Source of the DNA: Candidatus Hydrogenedentota bacterium
GTDB lineage: Bacteria; Hydrogenedentota; Hydrogenedentia; Hydrogenedentales; SLHB01
NCBI GenBank assembly: GCA_007118235.1
Contig: SKRY01000023.1
Location: forward strand, 1-19,288
Length of the DNA stretch: 19,288 bases
Direction: 5' to 3'
Shown here: positions 14,757 through 19,288 of the stretch, one piece after another
How the letters are laid out: every line of letters starts with the position of its first letter
Position numbering within the stretch: the first letter of the stretch is position 1
The notes under the pieces: model-generated
Database searches by the model: none
Told to the model about the DNA's origin: nothing
The model's input: the letters and a program-made list of their open reading frames with translations, nothing else
Position numbers and translations under genes: made by a program

Positions 14757-15785
14757 GTGTCCGATACCAATGATCCTAATTCTTTAGACGGACGGCGGAA
14801 GGCCGCCGTGTTGCTCGCCTGCTTGGGACCCGAAGCGGCGAGCAACGTGCTGTCACAGATGAGAGAGGACGAGATCGATCAACTCACCATTGATCTCTCC
14901 AGTCTCGGCGCGATCGACGCGGACCTCCGCGAAGCCGTGATGGAAGAATTCCATCACATGATGCTGGCCAACCGCTATGTCACCCAAGGCGGCCTTGATT
15001 TCGCGCGGGACTTGCTTGAGAACGCCCTTGGTCCGGACAAGGCCATGGAAATCTTGAGCCGGCTTCAGAGCAGTCTCCAAGAAATCCCCTTCGAGTTCCT
15101 GAAGAAGGCCGATCCCGGGCAGATTTGCACCTTCATCCAGGACGAACACCCTCAGACCATCGCCCTTATCCTGGCCCATCTTGATCCCCAAGTCTCGGCC
15201 ATCATTCTCAGCGCCCTTCCACAAGACGTGCGCGCGGAAGTGGTCATTCGGGTGGCGACCATTGACCGCACACCGCCTGAAATCGTCCGGGAAGTGGAGC
15301 GCGTGCTTGAGCGCAAGATGTCCTCCGTCTTCAGCGAAGGCTTCACTTTCGCGGGCGGCGTCCGGGAGGTCGCCGAGATACTAAACCGTATCGAGCGCGG
15401 AACCGAAAAATCCATCATGGCCGATCTGGAGGAGCGCGATCCCGAGTTGGCCGATGAAATCGCGCGGCTCATGTTCACCTTCGAGGATCTCGTGTACGTC
15501 GAGGATAGCGGTATCCAAAAGGCATTGCGCGAGATCGAGCAGCGTGAACTCGCGCTCGCCCTCAAGTCCGCCAACGATAATGTGGCGGATAAGATATACC
15601 GTAATCTTTCGGCCCGCGCGCGGGAAATGATACAAGAAGAAATTGAATTCATGGGGCCGGTTCGTCTGCGCAATGTTGAAGAGGCGCAACAGAAGATTGT
15701 GGGCATCATCCGCCGCCTTGAAGAATCCGGTGAAATCATCATCGAGGGCCGGGGAGGCGGAGGCGAGGATGAGGTCATCGTATAG
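14757..15785 (+). CDS. fliG: Flagellar motor switch protein FliG
   Basis: A 342-residue rotor protein that couples the MS ring to stator units and generates torque. The N-terminal domain (about 5-110) binds FliF, the middle domain has EHPQ at 130-133, the Gly-Gly hinge is at 200-201 (AGGVREVAEILN), and the C-terminal domain has MFTFEDL at 239-245 and the charged torque helix SARAREMIQEEIEFMGPVR. In that helix the acidic pair that is Asp-Asp in E. coli is Glu-Glu here, keeping the charge. Starts with GTG; a GAAGG ribosome-site-like block overlaps the end of fliF. Confidence 0.97.
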   Translation: MSDTNDPNSLDGRRKAAVLLACLGPEAASNVLSQMREDEIDQLTIDLSSLGAIDADLREAVMEEFHHMMLANRYVTQGGLDFARDLLENALGPDKAMEILSRLQSSLQEIPFEFLKKADPGQICTFIQDEHPQTIALILAHLDPQVSAIILSALPQDVRAEVVIRVATIDRTPPEIVREVERVLERKMSSVFSEGFTFAGGVREVAEILNRIERGTEKSIMADLEERDPELADEIARLMFTFEDLVYVEDSGIQKALREIEQRELALALKSANDNVADKIYRNLSARAREMIQEEIEFMGPVRLRNVEEAQQKIVGIIRRLEESGEIIIEGRGGGGEDEVIV

Positions 15786-15857
15786 CGGACGCCCTGAGGC
15801 TGCCCTAGCGATGCCTGTGTTTGTGCCTCAAACCAAGAACAGCGTGTAAGAACCACA

Positions 15858-15882
15858 GGCGGGGGCCAAAAGTTGCCCCGCC
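15858..15882 (+). repeat. Hairpin in the fliG-fliH gap
   Basis: GGCGGGG (15858-15864) and CCCCGCC (15876-15882) form a perfect 7-bp stem with an 11-base loop, in the only sizeable gap (110 bases) between fliF and fliJ. No T-run follows, so it is not a standard terminator; it ends just before the fliH ribosome site and could affect RNA processing or fliH translation. Confidence 0.5.
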
Positions 15883-15895
15883 CTGAAGGCGAATT

Positions 15896-16576
15896 GTGAG
15901 CGGCAAGACACGGATCATAAAAGGCCAGGTGGCTCAGGCCGGCAACATCCACACCTACGAACGCGAGGTGCTTGAGCACGTGTTGCCCGAGACCGCGGCC
16001 GCCGTCGAAGAAGAGGAGACGGTAGACACCTCCGAAGTGCTCGCCCAGGCGCAAGCCGAGGCCGAACGGATCATGCAAGAGGCGTATGAAGAGGGCATGC
16101 GCCAAGGCCTGGAGGCGGGGCGCGCTCAATTCGAGCAATCCGTGGCGCACGCGGCCACGGCGGTGGACCGGGCGGCCCAGGAGGTGCAAAGCGCCTACCG
16201 CGCGTTCTTGGAAAGCCTTGAGCCGCAAGTCGTCACCTTGGCCCACAGCATCGCCACGCGCATCCTCCAACGAGAAGCCCAGATGGACCGGGAACTTGTG
16301 GTCCGCACGGTGCGCTCCGCCCTTGAACTCATGAGCGATCGCGCCCGCGTGACCGTGCGAATGAATCCGGCCGATCATCAGGCCTTGCGCGAACACCGGC
16401 CCGAACTGCTCGAAGCTTTCGAGGGCATCACCCAGATTGACTTGATTCCCGATTCCCAGATTGGATTGGGAGGTTGCGTGGCGGAATCGGACACCCTGGT
16501 GGTGGACGCCACGCTTCATGCGCAGTTAACCCGCATTCTCAACGAGTTGCGAGGTAACGAGAGTTCCGCTTCATGA
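15896..16576 (+). CDS. fliH: Flagellar assembly protein FliH
   Basis: A 226-residue cytoplasmic regulator that binds and inhibits the FliI ATPase and links it to the export gate and C ring. It shows the expected layout: variable N-terminus, Ala/Glu-rich helix with EEGMRQGLEAGRAQFEQ (about 65-82, a GxxxG-type repeat), and C-terminal domain with LAHSIATRILQREAQMD, VRMNPADHQALREH and DSQIGLGGCVAES. GTG start 15896 has GAAGG 7 bases upstream. Its stop overlaps the fliI start by four bases (ATGA), indicating coupled translation. Confidence 0.92.
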   Translation: MSGKTRIIKGQVAQAGNIHTYEREVLEHVLPETAAAVEEEETVDTSEVLAQAQAEAERIMQEAYEEGMRQGLEAGRAQFEQSVAHAATAVDRAAQEVQSAYRAFLESLEPQVVTLAHSIATRILQREAQMDRELVVRTVRSALELMSDRARVTVRMNPADHQALREHRPELLEAFEGITQIDLIPDSQIGLGGCVAESDTLVVDATLHAQLTRILNELRGNESSAS

Positions 16577-17886
16577 TGAACATCGAGGAATACACAGCCA
16601 CGGCGCAAGCGAGTCAGCCCCTTGAGGTGTACGGCAAGGTGGTGGATGTAGTGGGGCTAACCATCGAGGCCACCGGGCCTCCCATGCGCATCGGAGACCT
16701 GTGTTACCTGCGCTCGGAGGAAACCGAAGGGGACCCCGCGCCCGCCGAGGTGGTCGGATTTCGAGGGCAACGTTTCCTGCTCATGCCCCTGAGCGATATG
16801 CGGGGCATTGGCGTGAATAGCGTTCTGATCCCCACCTATGCCCCCCAAAGCGCGGGCGTCGGTCCTGGATTGTTGGGCCGCGTGCTGGGCAGCCTGGGCC
16901 AACCCCTGGACGGCGGCCCGCCACCCGAGACCACGGATTCCGCCCTCCTCACCGCCGCGGCGCCCCGCCCCTTCGAGCGCGAACGAATCGTCGAACCCTT
17001 GGCGTCGGGCGTGCGCTCCATCGACGCCTGCATGACCTGCGGCAAGGGCCAACGGGTGGGCATCATGTCCGGCAGCGGCGTCGGCAAGAGCCGGTTGCTC
17101 GGCATGATAGCGCGCAACACCAACGCGGACGTCAACGTGATAGGCCTCATTGGCGAACGCGGCCGGGAAGTCCGCGATTTCGTGGAAGGCGACCTCGGTC
17201 CGGAAGGCCTGCGCCGCAGTGTCGTGATCGCGGCCACGAGCGACGAACCGGCCCTGATGCGCATCAAGGGCGCATTCATGGCCACCGCGATCGCGGAGTG
17301 GTTCCGCGGCCAAGGCCACGACGTGCTTCTCATGATGGATAGTCTAACCCGCTTCGCCATGGCGCAGCGCGAAGTCGGCTTGGCCGTGGGCGAACCCCCC
17401 ACAAGCAAGGGGTATCCCCCATCCGTGTATGGCCTGCTCCCTCAACTGCTCGAACGCGCTGGGGCCAATGGCGCGGGCAGCATCACGGGGATGTACACGG
17501 TGCTGGTCGAAGGCGACGACTTCAACGACCCCATCGGCGACGCCGTACGCAGCATCGTGGACGGGCACATCGGTTTGTCGCGGGACCTATCCTCGCGCGG
17601 CCACTTCCCCGCGGTGGACGTGCTTGAAAGCACAAGCCGGGTCATGGTGGAAGTGGCCTCCAAGGAGCACCAACAACTCGCCGCGCGCATACGCCACATC
17701 CTGGCCGTCTACCGCGACGCGGAGGATCTGGTGAACATCGGCGCCTATGTCGAAGGCAGCAATCCGGAAATTGATAAGGCGATCAAGACCGTTCCCGCCA
17801 TCCGGAAGTTTCTGCAACAGGGATTGGACGAGGAATCGGACTTTGCTCAGCTTGTGCCGGCCATGAAGCAGATACTGAAAGGATAA
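16573..17886 (+). CDS. fliI: Flagellum-specific export ATPase FliI
   Basis: A 437-residue hexameric ATPase of the F1-beta type that powers the flagellar type III export apparatus from the cytoplasmic side. The Walker A motif SGSGVGKS is at 166-173, GERGREVRDF follows at 194-203, Walker B is LLMMDSLTRFAMAQRE (Asp256), and the EPPTSKGYPPSVYGLLPQLLERAG segment is diagnostic for FliI against F1 subunits. The length is usual. Overlaps fliH by ATGA and precedes fliJ by six bases. Confidence 0.98.
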   Translation: MMNIEEYTATAQASQPLEVYGKVVDVVGLTIEATGPPMRIGDLCYLRSEETEGDPAPAEVVGFRGQRFLLMPLSDMRGIGVNSVLIPTYAPQSAGVGPGLLGRVLGSLGQPLDGGPPPETTDSALLTAAAPRPFERERIVEPLASGVRSIDACMTCGKGQRVGIMSGSGVGKSRLLGMIARNTNADVNVIGLIGERGREVRDFVEGDLGPEGLRRSVVIAATSDEPALMRIKGAFMATAIAEWFRGQGHDVLLMMDSLTRFAMAQREVGLAVGEPPTSKGYPPSVYGLLPQLLERAGANGAGSITGMYTVLVEGDDFNDPIGDAVRSIVDGHIGLSRDLSSRGHFPAVDVLESTSRVMVEVASKEHQQLAARIRHILAVYRDAEDLVNIGAYVEGSNPEIDKAIKTVPAIRKFLQQGLDEESDFAQLVPAMKQILKG

Positions 17887-17892
17887 TCGGCC

Positions 17893-18357
17893 GTGCGGCG
17901 TCCTAAGCCATTCACCTATCACACGCTATTGCGCGTGCGAACCCGCAAGGAAGAGATTGCGTCACAGAAGCTGGCGCACCTGCAGCGCCGCATTCAACAC
18001 ACCTCGGATCGCGCCGCTCAGATCCGCTGCGTCCAAGAAGACGTGCTGACTCAAGCGGCCCAGCAGATGCGCGGCCAATTCACAGTGCGGGATGTTCTGC
18101 AATTCTACCAGTACGAGCAGCATATGGCGCGGCAGGGTCTTGAGGCGGACGCGGATTTGCGCCGTTTACGGCAGGAAGAAAGCGTCCAACAAATGGAACT
18201 GCAAGAGACGGTAAAGCAACGAAAAGTCGTCGCAAAACTTAAAGAGCGGCGCGACAAGCAGATGCGTTTCTTCTTGCAAAAGAGCGAACAACGCATGGCT
18301 GATGAAACCGCCGTCAGCCGATCCGCCCAAGCCCGGCAGCAGAGTAAAGCTCAATGA
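17893..18357 (+). CDS. fliJ: Flagellar export chaperone FliJ
   Basis: A 154-residue, highly charged, almost entirely helical protein expected to form a two-helix coiled coil that inserts into the FliI ring and promotes export. FliJ sequence conservation is weak, so the call rests on the start PFTYHTLLRVRTRKEEIASQKLA, the coiled-coil composition, the length and the position directly after fliI. GTG start 17893 has AAAGGATAA just upstream, inside the fliI end. It overlaps the next gene by ATGA. Confidence 0.88.
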   Translation: MRRPKPFTYHTLLRVRTRKEEIASQKLAHLQRRIQHTSDRAAQIRCVQEDVLTQAAQQMRGQFTVRDVLQFYQYEQHMARQGLEADADLRRLRQEESVQQMELQETVKQRKVVAKLKERRDKQMRFFLQKSEQRMADETAVSRSAQARQQSKAQ

Positions 18358-18893
18358 AACTTTTGGCGATGATCAGTTTGGCCATCCTTTCGTTCGTGGC
18401 CGTGTTCGCGGGCATCCTGGCCGCTACTGGCCAGTTATCCATGGACACCGTCGACCAGATCCTGGGCCGTGGCGAGGCAGTGGAACCGGCCCCAGCCGTG
18501 GAAGCCCCCGATGAAGTCGACGGGCTTGTACGGGCTCTTCGCGAACGGGAACAAACCCTCGCGGAACGCGCGGCGCGCCTGGAAGAGCGTGAGCGCCGCC
18601 TCACGGCCACCGAGCGCGAGTTGATGGAACTGCGCGAAGAGGTTGAGAACCTGCTCGATCAGTTGACGGAAACCCTTGCCCAGCGGGAGGAGGACCGGGA
18701 GCAACGGCTCCAAGAAGTCGCCGAATCCTTGGCGGGCATGCGCCCCGGAAACGCGGCCGACACCGTGAGCGAGCTGGACCCGAGCATCGCCGCGCGCGTC
18801 CTCAGCCTCATGGATCAAAGGGATCGCGGCAAAGTGCTCGACGAGATGGAGCCCGGGATGGCGGCCTCGCTCTTGAGTGAATTGCAGCGGTGA
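18354..18893 (+). CDS. MotE-like protein (membrane anchor, coiled coil, MgtE N-like domain)
   Basis: A 179-residue protein with one membrane segment near the N-terminus (about 4-25), an acidic linker, a long charged coiled coil (about 57-125) and a C-terminal MgtE-N-like helical motif (LDPSIAARVLSLMDQRDRGKVLDEMEPGMAASLLSEL). This layout and its place between fliJ and fliK match the MotE/YlxF/FlbB-type proteins of other flagellar operons, which are thought to act in the periplasm on stator or motor assembly. The exact role here is inferred from context. Overlaps fliJ by ATGA. Confidence 0.82.
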   Translation: MKLLAMISLAILSFVAVFAGILAATGQLSMDTVDQILGRGEAVEPAPAVEAPDEVDGLVRALREREQTLAERAARLEERERRLTATERELMELREEVENLLDQLTETLAQREEDREQRLQEVAESLAGMRPGNAADTVSELDPSIAARVLSLMDQRDRGKVLDEMEPGMAASLLSELQR

Positions 18894-18923
18894 AATGTCC
18901 CTGCCGATGCCCTAAGGCGAATC

Positions 18924-18945
18924 CTCCGCACTAACGCGGAGTTTT
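18924..18945 (+). terminator. Possible weak terminator before fliK
   Basis: CTCCGC (18924-18929) and GCGGAG (18936-18941) form a 6-bp stem with a 6-base loop followed by TTTT. It lies 30 bases past the motE-like stop. The stem is short, so it probably only attenuates transcription into fliK. Confidence 0.4.
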
Positions 18946-18972
18946 GCATAAGAAACACCCAACTCTTTATCG

Positions 18973-18983
18973 AAAGGAGGTGA
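18973..18983 (+). promoter_or_regulatory. Full-length Shine-Dalgarno of fliK
   Basis: AAAGGAGGTGA is the complete complement of the usual 3' end of bacterial 16S rRNA, far stronger than the other ribosome sites in the window. It serves ATG 18991 (GGAGG ends 10 bases before) or ATG 18987 (6 bases before). Confidence 0.8.
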
Positions 18984-18990
18984 AACATGC

Positions 18991-19288
18991 ATGCAATTAC
19001 TGCAAATGCTGGCGGTCCCGCCTTCTGATGGCGCGCACGGCTCCAACGCTCTCAAAGGCGCGGGCGCCTTGCCGTCCACGATGGACACGGGCGGGCTGTT
19101 TGCCCTGCTCTTGGCGCAACTCGGCGGGGCCTCATCCAACGGGGACGGTTCGTCCTTGGCCGCGGCCTTGAACGAACGCGCCGGTTCCGCTACGGAACTG
19201 GCCGATCTCGTGGAAGGCGCAATGAAGGATCCTTCGGAGGACTCGCCCCTTGCACTCCTCAAGTCTTTCCTTCTTGCCCTTGAAGGAA
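18991..19288 (+). CDS. fliK: Probable flagellar hook-length control protein FliK, N-terminal fragment (cut by window edge)
   Basis: An open frame from ATG 18991 to the right edge encodes at least 99 residues with no stop. FliK is exported and acts as a ruler that switches export specificity when the hook is complete. Its N-terminus is poorly conserved, and the visible support is indirect: the FALLLAQLGG segment (about 37-46) resembles the F..LL..L start of FliK proteins, the composition is Ala/Ser/Gly/Leu-rich, and the gene sits after the motE-like gene, the usual place. A second ATG four bases upstream (18987) opens another frame that stops after 13 codons. The conserved C-terminal FliK domain would lie outside the window and would settle the call. 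Confidence 0.7.
   Translation, partial: MQLLQMLAVPPSDGAHGSNALKGAGALPSTMDTGGLFALLLAQLGGASSNGDGSSLAAALNERAGSATELADLVEGAMKDPSEDSPLALLKSFLLALEG

Noticed and set aside
14853..16519. Long minus-strand open frames opposite fliF, fliG and fliH
   Set aside because: They are shadows of well-identified flagellar genes on the plus strand and have no family features of their own.
18903..18910. GCCGATGC as a flagellar sigma-28 -10 element before fliK
   Set aside because: No TAAA-type -35 at the required distance and the match to GCCGATAA is incomplete.

Overview
The window is a gene-dense, GC-rich bacterial chromosome segment. The lineage cannot be fixed from sequence alone. A Tat-exported Gfo/Idh/MocA-family oxidoreductase, a GH4-type glycosidase-like enzyme, a secreted HEAT-repeat protein and a sigma-54 flagellar promoter would fit an environmental Gram-negative of the PVC-like, Hydrogenedentota, Sumerlaeota or Planctomycetota kind; this is an inference from gene content. 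I saw no transposase, integrase, CRISPR array, rRNA or tRNA, and no sign of recent transfer.

Left part (1-5100): the 3' portion of metH (cobalamin-dependent methionine synthase: cobalamin-binding and activation modules) runs in from the left edge. It is followed by a thioredoxin-like [2Fe-2S] ferredoxin, a double zinc-ribbon protein with a C-terminal membrane anchor, apaG on the minus strand, and an acidic protein of unknown function with a possible Cys-His-Asp triad. These look like independent transcription units separated by hairpin-rich gaps.

Middle (4823-9503, minus strand): an apparent three-gene unit reads GH4-family enzyme, secreted HEAT-repeat protein, acylphosphatase; the last two overlap as TAATG. 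Upstream of it is a Tat-signal oxidoreductase with its own strong terminator. Divergent to that oxidoreductase is gltA (type I citrate synthase), with a structured 5' leader and a textbook intrinsic terminator.

Right part (11490-19288, plus strand): a flagellar basal-body/export cluster in the order flgB-flgC-fliE-fliF-fliG-fliH-fliI-fliJ-motE-like-fliK, with fliK cut by the right edge. A near-consensus sigma-54 (-24/-12) promoter lies just upstream of flgB. A roughly 400-base gap with further promoter-like sequence separates fliE from fliF. The products build the rod (FlgB, FlgC), rod/MS-ring junction (FliE), MS ring (FliF), switch (FliG), export ATPase complex (FliH, FliI, FliJ) and hook-length control (FliK).

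No clearly novel multi-gene system is visible. The items most worth a second look are the sigma-54 promoter with upstream inverted repeats, the folded gltA leader, the uncharacterised protein at 4054-4689, the operator-like inverted repeat before the zinc-ribbon gene, and the fliE-fliF gap.
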